DNA of 64,000 bases from CAYMZZ01 sp046297935 (GTDB taxonomy: Bacteria; Bacteroidota; Bacteroidia; Chitinophagales; Chitinophagaceae), in NCBI GenBank assembly GCA_046297935.1, contig JBKBHA010000004.1, positions 124,001 to 188,000 on the forward strand, given 5' to 3'. Under the pieces are notes generated by a model, which ran no database searches, had not been told where the DNA came from, and saw only the letters and a program-made list of their open reading frames with translations. This document shows, piece after piece, positions 16,509 through 25,544 of this stretch. Within the stretch, counting starts at the first letter, position 1, and the number at the start of each line of letters is the position of its first letter. The position numbers and the translations under genes were made by a program.

Positions 16509-17678
16509 ATGTCTCAACATCCCGAAACCCAGGCCATCCGCATCCAAACTGAGCGTAGTTCGCAAATGGAGCATGCTACCCCGCTTTTTCTGACCAGTAG
16601 CTTCACCTACAATTCTGCCGAGGAAATGGCCGCCGCATTCGAAGACGATAGCCTCGACATTAACATATATTCCCGCTTTTCGAACCCGACCGTTGACGAA
16701 TTCGTCGCAAAAATCGCTGCGCTCGAAGGTGCTGAAGATGGCGTTGCTACCGGTACGGGCATGGCCGCTATTTTTTCCACTTTTATGGCCTTCCTGCAAA
16801 AAGGTGATCATATTGTGTCGGCATCTGCCATTTTCGGAAGCACCCATACACTCCTTACCAGGTACCTTCCAAAATGGGGCATTACGCATTCTTATTTCGA
16901 TATGAGGGAGCCTGACTCTATCGAGGCTTTGATTCGCCCCGAGACCAAAATGATTTATCTGGAAACGCCTTCCAATCCCGGACTTGATATCATCGATCTT
17001 GAAAAAGTGGGGTCCATCTGCAAAAAGCATCAAGTCCTGTTTGTGGTTGACAACTGTTTTGCCACCCCTGCGGTACAGCAGCCTATCCGCTTTGGTGCCG
17101 ATTTGGTGGTACACTCTGCCACCAAGTTTATCGACGGACAGGGCCGTGTGTTAGGCGGTGTGGTAGTGGGTCGAAAAGACCTGGTGCAACAGCTTTATCT
17201 TTTTATACGCAATACCGGGCCTTCTATGAGCCCCTTTAATGCCTGGGTGCTTACCAAAAGTCTCGAAACCTTGTTTATTCGAATGGATAAGCATGCCCAA
17301 AATGCGCTGGCACTGGCTAAACATTTCGAGCATCACGAAAAATTGAGTTCCGTTCGTTATCCTTTTTTGCCATCGCACCCGCAATACGCCATTGCCCAGA
17401 AGCAAATGAGCAACGGTGGAGGTATTCTGACTTTCGAGCTCAAGGGCGGCATCGATGCTGGTCGTCGATTTTTGAATAGCTTGAAAATGATCAGCATGAC
17501 CAATAACCTGGGTGATAGCCGCACTATTGCTGCGCATCCCGCCAGCACCACTCACAGCAAATTAAAAGAAGAAGAGCGGCTGGCACTGGGCATCACTCCC
17601 GGACTAATCCGCATATCTGCGGGCCTTGAGCATATCAGCGACCTGATCGCGGATATTGAGCAGGCACTGGACCGATGA
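16509..17678 (+). CDS. metZ: O-succinylhomoserine (or O-acetylhomoserine) sulfhydrylase
   Basis: A 389-residue PLP enzyme of the Cys/Met metabolism family. The PLP lysine is Lys206 in HSATKFIDGQGRVLGGVVVG. The stretches LETPSNPGLDI, TGPSMSPFNAWVLTKSLETL and HPASTTHSKL fit the sulfhydrylase branch rather than cystathionine gamma-synthase. It would use sulfide from the upstream sulfite reductase to make homocysteine for methionine, which explains its place at the end of the sulfur block. The preferred acyl donor cannot be read. Confidence 0.9.
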   Translation: MSQHPETQAIRIQTERSSQMEHATPLFLTSSFTYNSAEEMAAAFEDDSLDINIYSRFSNPTVDEFVAKIAALEGAEDGVATGTGMAAIFSTFMAFLQKGDHIVSASAIFGSTHTLLTRYLPKWGITHSYFDMREPDSIEALIRPETKMIYLETPSNPGLDIIDLEKVGSICKKHQVLFVVDNCFATPAVQQPIRFGADLVVHSATKFIDGQGRVLGGVVVGRKDLVQQLYLFIRNTGPSMSPFNAWVLTKSLETLFIRMDKHAQNALALAKHFEHHEKLSSVRYPFLPSHPQYAIAQKQMSNGGGILTFELKGGIDAGRRFLNSLKMISMTNNLGDSRTIAAHPASTTHSKLKEEERLALGITPGLIRISAGLEHISDLIADIEQALDR

Positions 17679-17680
17679 AT

Positions 17681-17730
17681 TGTTGACCTGCCTGCCGGCA
17701 GGCAGGATTGTTGAACTGTTGAATTGTTCG
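17681..17730. repeat. Composite repeat: TTGAATTGTTGA units around a 20-bp palindrome
   Basis: CCTGCCTGCCGGCAGGCAGG (17687-17706) is a perfect 20-bp palindrome, flanked by TGTTGA on the left and TTGTTGAACTGTTGAATTG on the right. The same composite arrangement occurs at 54140-54205. It follows the metZ stop and could act as a hairpin. Confidence 0.8.
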
Positions 17731-17765
17731 GCATAAATCCGGTTTATCAATCGCTTTGCTTTCGC

Positions 17766-17773
17766 TATCTTTC
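17766..17773 (+). promoter_or_regulatory. Possible -7 box upstream of the MFS transporter
   Basis: TATCTTTC matches the Bacteroidota TAnnTTTG box in seven of eight positions and lies 20 bases before the ATG at 17793. The -33 region (TTTA at 17743-17746) is weak. Confidence 0.35.
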
Positions 17774-17792
17774 CTGAACAACAAGCTTGCTT

Positions 17793-19130
17793 ATGAACTC
17801 AGGTAAAATACGCGCCTGGTCCATCGTGGCTGCGCTGGCCGGTTTCCTGTTCGGTTTCGATACGGTGGTGATATCCGGGGCCAACCAACCCATTCGTGCC
17901 CTCTGGGAAACCTCGGAATGGTTCCATGGTTTTTTTATCATGTCGATGGCTCTTTGGGGTACTGTACTTGGAGCTCTTTTCGGAGGTTGGCCTACCGAAA
18001 AGTTTGGCCGCAGAAAAGTGTTGATCTTTATTGGCATTCTTTATTCGCTATCTGCCATAGGTTCAGGTCTGGCCTGGGATCCGTATTCTTTTTCATTCTT
18101 CCGTTTCATTGGCGGCGTGGGTGTAGGTATTTCCTCAGTGGCTGCTCCAACCTATATCGCCGAAATTTCCACTACCAAATTACGCGGGCGCCTGGTGGCG
18201 CTTTATCAGTTCAATATCGTTTTCGGAATTTTAATTGCGTTTTTTTCTAACTATCTGTTAAAAGGTGTTGGCGGCAGCAACGACTGGCGCTGGATGCTTG
18301 GTGTAGAAGCCTTTCCTGCGATCATTTATACCCTGCTGGCGCTGCGAATACCCGAAAGTCCCCGCTGGTTGTTGTCAAAGCACAACGATGAAACAGCGGC
18401 TGCTGCCGTACTTCGGGATGCTGGTATGGAAAACGTAACAGAAGAAATTGCTCGGATCAGGAAGGCAAATGCCCGGGTGGAAAAGGAAGAAAGACGCGGC
18501 GGGCTCTTTCACCGCGCTTACCGGGGTCCTATTGCGCTTGCCTTTTTTATTGCGTTTTTCAATCAGGCCTCAGGCATCAATTTCATTTTATACTTCGCAC
18601 CTGAGATTTTGGAGAAAGCAGGGCTCGCAAGTCGCGAGTCGCTCGCTAATTCTATTGCACTGGGTGCAGTAAATCTGATCTTCACTTATGTAGGCCTTTA
18701 CCTGATCGACCGTATGGGTCGGAAAACCCTGATGCTGATCGGCTCCCTTGGTTATATCATCAGTCTGTCGATGGTAGCCTGGAGTTTCTACTCGGGTGCC
18801 GGCCCCGCACTGCTAATGACCTTTCTGTTGTTGTTTATAGCATCACATGCCGTTGGGCAGGGTGCCGTAATCTGGGTATTTATCTCCGAAATTTTTCCGA
18901 ATAAAGTCCGCGGGCTCGGTCAGGCATTTGGCGCCAGTGTACACTGGGTCTTTGCTGCACTCATTACCCTGGTAGCTACCCCGGTAATCAGCTATTTTGG
19001 TGAAAACCCCTGGCCCATTTTTGCCATTTTTGCCGGCTTTATGGTGCTGCAATTGATTTGGGTGGTCACTAAAATGCCCGAAACCAACCAGCGTTCACTG
19101 GAGGAGCTGGAGAATGAAATGCTGAATTAG
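17793..19130 (+). CDS. Sugar porter family MFS transporter
   Basis: A 445-residue, 12-segment transporter of the sugar porter group. Family signs are FLFGFDTVVISGA in the first membrane segment, GGWPTEKFGRRKV after TM2, RFIGGVGVGISSVAAPTYIAEIS, the PESPRWLL motif ending the first half, DRMGRKTLM, and the C-terminal PETNQRSLEELE. It likely moves a hexose or pentose with protons; the substrate is not readable. ATG 17793 is preferred to an in-frame TTG at 17787. It converges on the pseudouridine synthase gene with only a 10-base gap. Confidence 0.93.
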   Translation: MNSGKIRAWSIVAALAGFLFGFDTVVISGANQPIRALWETSEWFHGFFIMSMALWGTVLGALFGGWPTEKFGRRKVLIFIGILYSLSAIGSGLAWDPYSFSFFRFIGGVGVGISSVAAPTYIAEISTTKLRGRLVALYQFNIVFGILIAFFSNYLLKGVGGSNDWRWMLGVEAFPAIIYTLLALRIPESPRWLLSKHNDETAAAAVLRDAGMENVTEEIARIRKANARVEKEERRGGLFHRAYRGPIALAFFIAFFNQASGINFILYFAPEILEKAGLASRESLANSIALGAVNLIFTYVGLYLIDRMGRKTLMLIGSLGYIISLSMVAWSFYSGAGPALLMTFLLLFIASHAVGQGAVIWVFISEIFPNKVRGLGQAFGASVHWVFAALITLVATPVISYFGENPWPIFAIFAGFMVLQLIWVVTKMPETNQRSLEELENEMLN

Positions 19131-19140
19131 CAGTCAACGT

Positions 19141-19884
19141 TTACCCGCGCCATTTCCGCAATTGCTGCAAACTGGCCCGAAGGTCTTTGGGCAGAGCAGC
19201 CTCGAGTGTTGTAGAATTGCCATCCATTTGTTGAATGCGTAAAGTGAACGCGTGCAAAGCAAGGCGCCCGATCAGCGGCTTTTCCTCTAGCTCGTATTTA
19301 CCCAGTTTGAAACGGTTCTTGATAGAAGAAAGCAAAAAAGGTTTTCCGTCACCATATAATGGGTCGCCCACAATAGGAAAACCCAGCTGTTTCATATGAA
19401 TTCTGATCTGGTGTGTGCGACCAGTATGAATACGGAATCGTACCCAGCTATATTGCCGAAAACCTTCTTCAATGGAATAATCAGTGAGCGCAGGTTTACC
19501 AGAACGATGTATCACCATCAGACCCCTTTGTACAGGATGTTCTGCTATGGGGGCATCGATGCTGCCTTCGGGCGGATTGGGTGAACCGATTACCAGGCCA
19601 TAGTAAATCTTTTCAGTCTGTCGGTCCTCAAATTGCCGGGAAAAGAATTTGTGTGCAGCTTCGTTTTTCGCAAAAAGTATAAGTCCGCTTGTATCGCGAT
19701 CGAGCCGGTGCACAGTAAAGATGCGCCCATACTTTTCCTGCAACAAAACTTTCAACGACACTTCTTTCCCTTCCCGGTCAGGAATGGAAAGAAGCCCGGA
19801 AGGTTTATTTACAGCCACATAATCATCGGTTTCGGCAATCAGCCAGTCATCGGGTTTACCGAGTTGCTTGATATCGGTATTCAT
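19141..19884 (-). CDS. RluA-family rRNA/tRNA pseudouridine synthase
   Basis: A 247-residue pseudouridine synthase. The catalytic Asp is in VHRLDRDTSGLILFAKN, and FRIHTGRTHQIRIHMKQLGFPIVGDPLYG is the RluA-type substrate motif. There is no N-terminal S4 domain, so it belongs to the short single-domain members. The target uridine cannot be assigned. It overlaps the upstream pseudouridine synthase gene by four bases, so the two are co-transcribed. Confidence 0.93.
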   Translation of the reverse strand: MNTDIKQLGKPDDWLIAETDDYVAVNKPSGLLSIPDREGKEVSLKVLLQEKYGRIFTVHRLDRDTSGLILFAKNEAAHKFFSRQFEDRQTEKIYYGLVIGSPNPPEGSIDAPIAEHPVQRGLMVIHRSGKPALTDYSIEEGFRQYSWVRFRIHTGRTHQIRIHMKQLGFPIVGDPLYGDGKPFLLSSIKNRFKLGKYELEEKPLIGRLALHAFTLRIQQMDGNSTTLEAALPKDLRASLQQLRKWRG

Positions 19885-20876
19885 TTGCCTTTGCCAAAAT
19901 GTTTGAGATTACGGATTTCTTTTTCTGTCAGATAGCGATAGCGTCCTCGCTCAACATTTTTCTTGGTCAGTCCCGCAAACATTACGCGGTCGAGACCCCG
20001 TACATCGTATCCCAATGATTCAAATATGCGTCGAACAATGCGGTTACGCCCACTGTGTATTTCCACTCCTATCTGGCGTTTGTCTTTTGAATCAGAATAG
20101 GCCAGCACGTCTACCTGTGCCGGACCGTCGTCCAGCACTATGCCCGCCAGTATTTTATCGAAATCCGCTTTTTCCAGTGGTTTGTCCAGGGTGACTGCAT
20201 ACACCTTGCGCACATTATTACTCGGGTGGGTGAGGTATTGTGCCAGCTCGCCATCGTTGGTCAGCAGCAGCACACCTGATGTATTTCGGTCGAGACGGCC
20301 AACAGGATAGACCCGTTCAGGACTCGCTTTTCGAATCAGATCCAACACCGTTTTCCGTTTCTGAGGGTCATCGGTAGTGGTGATATAATCTTTCGGTTTA
20401 TTGAGTAGAATATAGACCAGATTTTTAGCCAGAAAAACTTTCCTGCCTTTTACTTTCACCTCATCCTTGCCGCTTACCCGGTGGGCCGGATTGGTTACTA
20501 CTTCGTTATTCACTTTGACCAAACCTTGTTTCACCAGTTCTGCAGCGTCGCGACGTGCCACCACTCCACAATGGGCAATGAATTTGTTGAGAGGCATTAC
20601 TCCTTTAGGCTCGGGTGCTTTTACTACCGTTACTGGAGGTGCAGGCTGATCCCCACCAAAACGGCTGGCTTCGCGTTTGCTGATGCGCCCGCCCGGATGG
20701 CCGCCCTCTGCCAGCTTGCGCTGGGCTGCTTCCTGTTTCTTTTTATCGAAATACTCTTCGCGTTCCTTCTTGACCTTACGCTTTTCGGCCCGATACGATT
20801 CTTTGATAGCTGCATTGCTGCGCTTCTTCTCAAACTTTTGGAAGGGATTTGGTTTGTTGCTTTTGGCTTTGCTCAT
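19881..20876 (-). CDS. rluB: RsuA/RluB-family pseudouridine synthase with charged N-terminal extension
   Basis: A 331-residue protein. The first 95 or so residues are a lysine/arginine/glutamate-rich extension (AEKRKVKKEREEYFDKKKQE) of the kind found in Bacteroidota homologues. An S4 RNA-binding domain follows (MPLNKFIAHCGVVARRDAAEL), then the catalytic domain with GRLDRNTSGVLLLTNDGEL and the ending EIHSGRNRIVRRIFESLGYDV typical of RluB/RluE/RsuA. RluB (23S rRNA U2605) is the closest functional guess; the symbol is tentative. Confidence 0.88.
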   Translation of the reverse strand: MSKAKSNKPNPFQKFEKKRSNAAIKESYRAEKRKVKKEREEYFDKKKQEAAQRKLAEGGHPGGRISKREASRFGGDQPAPPVTVVKAPEPKGVMPLNKFIAHCGVVARRDAAELVKQGLVKVNNEVVTNPAHRVSGKDEVKVKGRKVFLAKNLVYILLNKPKDYITTTDDPQKRKTVLDLIRKASPERVYPVGRLDRNTSGVLLLTNDGELAQYLTHPSNNVRKVYAVTLDKPLEKADFDKILAGIVLDDGPAQVDVLAYSDSKDKRQIGVEIHSGRNRIVRRIFESLGYDVRGLDRVMFAGLTKKNVERGRYRYLTEKEIRNLKHFGKGK

Positions 20877-20927
20877 GGTTGCTGTTTTACAACAGTATTT
20901 ATAAAGTAAAAATTAAAAATATGTGGA

Positions 20928-20985
20928 AGGGGAGTGGAGAGTGGGGGGGTGGGGAGTGGAAAGTGGAAAGCGGGGAGTGGAGAAT
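20928..20985. repeat. GGGGAGTGGAGAGT tandem tract
   Basis: A purine-rich run of GGGGAGTGGAGAGTGG variants, the reverse complement of the tract at 1150-1226. It sits between the divergent-free gap of rluB and rlmN, upstream of rluB on the minus strand. Confidence 0.75.
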
Positions 20986-21054
20986 TTCCGTTTCTCATGT
21001 TCCCAACATACATCTCGTCACAACCAATGGACAACCAATGTCTACATAAATCCA

Positions 21055-21149
21055 CAACTCAAAAACTCAACACCTAACACCTCAACGCCTAAACGACTAA
21101 ACACCTCAACAACTAAACAACTCAACACCTCAACAATTCAACAATTCAA
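21055..21149. repeat. CAACTCAACACCTCAACAA tandem tract
   Basis: About ten degenerate 8-11-base units of the AACTCAACACCT / CAATTCAA type run right up to the rlmN stop. The same family, with CAATTCAA dominating, precedes mnmE at 54421-54464 and, inverted, follows tonB at 54140-54205. Confidence 0.75.
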
Positions 21150-22196
21150 CTACTCTTTATTAGCAAGCTGCCCACATGCTGCATCAATATCTTTTCCGCG
21201 ACTGCGGCGCAGGCGGGCATTTACCCTGTTTTTTTCAAGGTAGGCCATGAATGCTTCCACTTTTTCTTCATCCGGTTTTTCAAATCGGGCAAAATCGATC
21301 GGATTGTATTCGATGATGTTGACCAGATCGGCAGGCACCTGTCGGTAAATCTTGATCAGCTCGTCGGCATCCTTCAGGCTGTCGTTGAAATTTTTGAAAA
21401 GAATATATTCAAATGTGATCTCGTTCTTGGTCTGCTTGTAAAAATAATTCAGCGCGTCGATCAGCGATTTGATATTGTTGGAATCGTTGATGGGCATAAT
21501 CTCGTGGCGCTTGCTGTCGTTGGCAGCATGCAGCGAAAGTGCCAGCTTGAATTTCACTTTGTCATCGCCCAGTTGACGGATTTGTTTCGCCACACCGGCC
21601 GTAGACACAGTAATTCTACGAGGGCTCATACCTAATCCGTCAGGTGATGTAATACGCTCAATGGCCCTCAGCACATTTTTATAGTTCAGCAGGGGCTCGC
21701 CCATGCCCATAAACACGATATTGGTCAGCTTTTGATCGTAGATACGTTCGCTTTGCTGGTTGATCAGCACCACTTCATCGTAGATCTCGTCGAAGTTCAG
21801 ATTACGCTTGCGGTCGATATAACCGGTTGCGCAAAACTTGCAACTCAGCGAGCAGCCGATTTGCGAGGATACGCAGGCAGTCTTACGCTCGTCGGTAGGG
21901 ATCAACACGCCTTCCACAAAATGCCCATCATGTGTCTTGAACCGGGTCTTTACTGTACCATCTGCCGAATACTGGGTGGCATCGATATGAAGGGCAGGCA
22001 AACTGAACTGGTTAGCCAGGCGTTGACGCAGGTCCTTGCTCAGGTTGGTCATGGCATCAAAGCTTTGGGCCTGCTTTTGCCAAAGCCATTCGTATACCTG
22101 TTTGGCCCTGAATTTCTTTTCTCCCAGTTCCTCGAACCAGGTCTCCAGCTCACTCAGGCTCAGGTTTCTAATATTCTTGTCCAGCGTCTTAGCCAT
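21150..22196 (-). CDS. rlmN: 23S rRNA (adenine-2503-C2)-methyltransferase, radical SAM
   Basis: A 348-residue radical SAM enzyme that methylates A2503 of 23S rRNA and often A37 of tRNAs. The cluster motif is C-x3-C-x2-C in SLSCKFCATGYIDRKRN. Other family segments are VFMGMGEPLLNY, RRITVSTAGV, LALSLHAAND and RRSRGKDIDAACGQL near the end, with the second catalytic Cys. The frame is open further upstream, but ATG 22196 begins the conserved MAKTLDKNIRNLSLSEL region and follows a -7 box by only four bases. Confidence 0.96.
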   Translation of the reverse strand: MAKTLDKNIRNLSLSELETWFEELGEKKFRAKQVYEWLWQKQAQSFDAMTNLSKDLRQRLANQFSLPALHIDATQYSADGTVKTRFKTHDGHFVEGVLIPTDERKTACVSSQIGCSLSCKFCATGYIDRKRNLNFDEIYDEVVLINQQSERIYDQKLTNIVFMGMGEPLLNYKNVLRAIERITSPDGLGMSPRRITVSTAGVAKQIRQLGDDKVKFKLALSLHAANDSKRHEIMPINDSNNIKSLIDALNYFYKQTKNEITFEYILFKNFNDSLKDADELIKIYRQVPADLVNIIEYNPIDFARFEKPDEEKVEAFMAYLEKNRVNARLRRSRGKDIDAACGQLANKE

Positions 22197-22200
22197 CGGG

Positions 22201-22208
22201 CAAAGATA
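22201..22208 (-). promoter_or_regulatory. -7 box of rlmN (nearly leaderless)
   Basis: On the minus strand this reads TATCTTTG, a perfect TAnnTTTG match. It ends just before the rlmN ATG at 22196, so the transcript would have almost no leader. No convincing -33 box was found. Confidence 0.5.
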
Positions 22209-22290
22209 ACGCCGATTTTCGGGATTTTGGCAGTCTTGCCAGAGAGTCATGCATTCTGTTCCAACCAATTGCTCATCAAAGAGGTCATTA

Positions 22291-22803
22291 TTAAAAATAA
22301 TTCGCCACATATTCGTCCAGCTTTCCCTCTTCAGCTTGCTTGATCAGCTTATCCATTTCTTTGCTTTTTTTGATCGCGATGCCTTTTTTGTACACATTCA
22401 TCATGGATGTTAACGCTGCTTTGGTGGCGGAAGCCTTTGTGGCGGTTCCTTTGTTTTCAATATAATGCCGGCAATAACTGGCCAGGTATACACCAATAAG
22501 CTGAATGTTTTTGCCGTAAATTTTCGAAAGATGTTCATTAATTTCAACACTCACAGTAGGGCTCCCTGATACCCATTGTAACACAAATGCATTGACTTCC
22601 TGTCTTTTGTCAGGTTCCTTTCCAAGATCAGTTTCTTCCAGCCATTTGGCAGCATCCACCATGGCTGTTTCATATTTCGCATAATCTTCTTTGGCTTCGA
22701 GCACCACATTGGAGGGCAGCTCAAAGTTGTTTTGTGCATGCAAACCAGTAACGCAAAAAAATGAAAAGAGCAGGCTGAGCGTGAGGATCTTTAAATTTCT
22801 CAT
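22291..22803 (-). CDS. Secreted hypothetical protein
   Basis: A 170-residue protein with a clear Sec signal peptide (MRNLKILTLSLLFSFFCVTG, cleavage likely after LHAQ). The mature part is mostly helical by appearance and lysine-rich near its end (KKGIAIKKSKEMDKLIKQAEEGKLDEYV). I do not recognise a family. It is a single-gene unit upstream of rlmN with its own promoter box, and is probably periplasmic. Confidence 0.75.
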   Translation of the reverse strand: MRNLKILTLSLLFSFFCVTGLHAQNNFELPSNVVLEAKEDYAKYETAMVDAAKWLEETDLGKEPDKRQEVNAFVLQWVSGSPTVSVEINEHLSKIYGKNIQLIGVYLASYCRHYIENKGTATKASATKAALTSMMNVYKKGIAIKKSKEMDKLIKQAEEGKLDEYVANYF

Positions 22804-22862
22804 GGTTCGGCTTTTTTGGTGAAGTATTTGTTTTACCCGACAATTAGATTTGTTCTGTTCGA

Positions 22863-22870
22863 CAAACGTA
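22863..22870 (-). promoter_or_regulatory. -7 box upstream of the secreted hypothetical protein
   Basis: Minus-strand TACGTTTG is a perfect TAnnTTTG match, 60 bases before the ATG at 22803. The -33 region is not obvious. The remaining sequence up to the thiolase start at 23048 shows no gene; a weaker CATCTTTG at 23017-23024 could be the thiolase -7 box. Confidence 0.4.
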
Positions 22871-23047
22871 GACCATAACTAAATATACGACCATCGCCCA
22901 ATATGGCGTAGCGCGAGCCTGATTTTAATTTTCCAGGAGTTCCGACTCGAGACGGTTAATCCTTTTGTTCAGGTTCTTTTCTCCCAAATTCCCTTCAAAA
23001 TCACCCGCCATACCGCATCTTTGCGGGAAGCTTAAAGACTTAAATCA

Positions 23048-24250
23048 ATGGAAATGTCAAACGCGTATATAATTGATGTGGTTCGTACCCCGATTGGGAG
23101 GTTTGGCGGAGTACTTTCATCGGTACGACCGGATGATATGCTGGCTTCGGTCATTGTAGCCCTGTTAGGCCGGAACGAGTCGGTAGACCCTGCAGCCATA
23201 GAAGATGTGATTGCCGGCGCGGCGAACCAGGCGGGGGAAGATAACCGGAACGTGGCTCGCATGGCTGCGCTCCTGGCCGGGCTGCCAGTTTCCGTTGCGG
23301 GAAATACGGTTAACCGTCTTTGTGCGTCAGGACTACAGGCCATTATGGATGCCGCCCGACAAATTCGATGCGGCGATGCGGAACTGGTCATTGCATCGGG
23401 AGTAGAAAGCATGACGCGTGCGCCCTTTGTAACGGCAAAAGCTACCCAGCCTTTTCAGCGGTTGCACGATACCTTCGATACTACGCTGGGCTGGCGATTT
23501 GTCAACCCACGACTGGCAGAAGCATATCCTCCATTCACCATGGGCGAAACGGCGGAAAATGTAGCTCAGCAGTGGCAAATCAGTCGCGAAGAACAGGACC
23601 AGTTTGCACTAGCTTCGCAGGAAAAATATGCTGCAGCCAGAGCTGCTAATCGTTGGCAGGACGAAATAGTGCCAGTTGAAATAGTGAAAGATGGATTGGT
23701 AAGCTGGGTGCTGGATGATGAACATCCACGACAAACCTCCCTCGAAAAGCTGGCTAAGCTGAAGCCGGCTTTCAAAAAAGATGGAACGGTTACGGCCGGT
23801 AACGCAGCAGGCATCAACGACGGCGCAGCAGCCATGCTGCTGGCAAGCGAAAAAGCCATCAAACAATATAATCTTCAGCCGATTGCTCGTGTAGTGAGTA
23901 TGGGCGTGGCTGGGGTAGACCCGGCCATAATGGGCATAGGTCCGGTGCCTGCCACTCGAAAAGCGCTGAGCCGTGCCGGACTAAGCATAGATCAACTTGA
24001 CCTTGTCGAGTTGAATGAGGCATTTGCGTCCCAATCGCTGGCCTGTATTCGGGATCTGCAACTCGATCCAACCAGGGTGAACGTAAACGGGGGTGCTATC
24101 GCTATTGGTCACCCGCTTGGCTGCAGCGGAGTCCGCATATCAGGTACGCTGTTGCATGAAATGCGGCGGCGTGATGCAAAGTACGGCCTTGCCACGATGT
24201 GCATTGGAGTAGGGCAGGGGGCAGCGGTTGTTTTTGAAAACTTTAAATAG
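23048..24250 (+). CDS. Acetyl-CoA C-acyltransferase, 3-oxoadipyl-CoA thiolase type
   Basis: A 400-residue thiolase. The nucleophile is Cys92 in NRLCASGLQAIMDAA; the general bases are in GGAIAIGHPLGCSG and the last Cys in MCIGVGQGAAVVFE. The stretches RTPIGRFGGVLSSVRPDDM, NQAGEDNRNVARMAALLAGLP and DTTLGWRFVNPRLAEAY are those of PcaF/PaaJ thiolases of aromatic-acid degradation rather than generic acetoacetyl-CoA thiolases. No other degradation gene is nearby, so its pathway is uncertain; fatty-acid breakdown remains possible. The real start may be the second ATG at 23054. Confidence 0.88.
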   Translation: MEMSNAYIIDVVRTPIGRFGGVLSSVRPDDMLASVIVALLGRNESVDPAAIEDVIAGAANQAGEDNRNVARMAALLAGLPVSVAGNTVNRLCASGLQAIMDAARQIRCGDAELVIASGVESMTRAPFVTAKATQPFQRLHDTFDTTLGWRFVNPRLAEAYPPFTMGETAENVAQQWQISREEQDQFALASQEKYAAARAANRWQDEIVPVEIVKDGLVSWVLDDEHPRQTSLEKLAKLKPAFKKDGTVTAGNAAGINDGAAAMLLASEKAIKQYNLQPIARVVSMGVAGVDPAIMGIGPVPATRKALSRAGLSIDQLDLVELNEAFASQSLACIRDLQLDPTRVNVNGGAIAIGHPLGCSGVRISGTLLHEMRRRDAKYGLATMCIGVGQGAAVVFENFK

Positions 24251-24329
24251 CTTCCAGGTGATAATAAATGGTTACCATGCTTTTTGGAACTGTCCAACAA
24301 CAACTGCTCCACTTAGTCTGAAGCTGGCA

Positions 24330-25535
24330 TCAATACAACTCCCTCGCTTCCCGCCGCATCAGCCTGCCCACGAGTCTAAAATTGGCGAAAATGGTGAGTA
24401 AGCCCAGAGCGAGTGCTACCAGCCAGACGCTGATATGGGGCCAGGAGCTAAGTTCAGGCCTACTATACATGACTCCGCGATGAAAGGCAAACTGCATCAA
24501 TGTTGTTAAAAGCAATGCTGCTAAAATGATCAAGGCATAAACAGGCACAAACTGACGGGTGAATTTGCGGCTCAACCAGGAAGGCGAATAGCCTAACATC
24601 AATAATAGCCGTATGCTGTCGCGGCTGCGGGCAATGACCAATTGTAGATAAAACGAAAATAGCAAAAGCGCTAACACCACAACCAGAATACCAAAAACGC
24701 CCAGTCCGGTAAAGATTCCTTCAAATACCTGTTTCATTCGCCCAAACTTTGTTTTATCCTTATTTACCTTGAACTTGTTTTGATCAAAGTAGCTGAGCAG
24801 AGCGGGATCGTTGGCGTCTTTGGTCTTTATATAGACCCGACTAAAATAATCAGCTTTCCGGCCTTTAAAAGTCTGGTTACCCCAATCGAGAAACGACTTG
24901 GGTACAATTACTGAATTGATCCGGTCACTGAATGCAACAATTTGTCCGGTAAAACTGGCTTCGGTTCCGCCATCTCCGTAACAGGTGATGATGACCGGAA
25001 TACCGGACGCCGTTTCAGGTGACACCTGTGGCAGTCCATAACTGGGGCCAAATACATTGAAGATTTCCAGAAAATCGGACGATACGATGATCGGTACGCG
25101 GGCTTGCCCGGGTGCCCAACTGAAATCAGGAGGCAGTGTATCCAGAAAACGATTATCGATGCTCTCCAGAAAAAGATTGGTGCTGAAAGGCAGGATGCCG
25201 CCGGCGCTTAATTCTACCTGGAACAAATTAGCTTCAAGCGGTGCGGCATCGGCAATAAAGGGTTGCTGTCTTATACTGTCAACCATTGCCTGGTTGAATA
25301 ACTGCTTATCTTTTTGCCCCATGGTTTCGTTCGAAACCGTTCGGGTAATGCTGATAAAATCAAATCCATCTTTCCGAATGCTTCCTGTACGCAACAACTG
25401 CTGCAAATTCACAAACATCTGCAGTGATGCCAGCAACAACAATATGCCAATACCCAGACCGATATAAGAAAAGCGGCGGGACCAGGCATTGCTGCCTGTT
25501 TGCAATAACACTTGTATGGGTTTAAATGAAGGCAT
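24330..25535 (-). CDS. ABC transporter permease (FtsX/MacB-like)
   Basis: A 401-residue membrane protein with the four-segment layout of FtsX/MacB permeases: one helix near the N terminus (about residues 22-45), a large extracytoplasmic domain (about 50-280) and three helices after residue 285. The segment between TM2 and TM3 (ARSRDSIRLLLMLGYSPSWLSRKF) resembles the coupling region that touches the ATPase. The ATPase gene is 9 bases upstream on the same strand. Substrate unknown; such pairs export lipids, peptides or act mechanically on cell-wall enzymes. Confidence 0.8.
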   Translation of the reverse strand: MPSFKPIQVLLQTGSNAWSRRFSYIGLGIGILLLLASLQMFVNLQQLLRTGSIRKDGFDFISITRTVSNETMGQKDKQLFNQAMVDSIRQQPFIADAAPLEANLFQVELSAGGILPFSTNLFLESIDNRFLDTLPPDFSWAPGQARVPIIVSSDFLEIFNVFGPSYGLPQVSPETASGIPVIITCYGDGGTEASFTGQIVAFSDRINSVIVPKSFLDWGNQTFKGRKADYFSRVYIKTKDANDPALLSYFDQNKFKVNKDKTKFGRMKQVFEGIFTGLGVFGILVVVLALLLFSFYLQLVIARSRDSIRLLLMLGYSPSWLSRKFTRQFVPVYALIILAALLLTTLMQFAFHRGVMYSRPELSSWPHISVWLVALALGLLTIFANFRLVGRLMRREARELY

Positions 25536-25544
25536 GCCGGATGT

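Noticed and set aside
22197..22310. Upstream extension of rlmN
   Set aside because: It would overlap the neighbouring secreted protein gene and the -7 box; conserved sequence starts at 22196.
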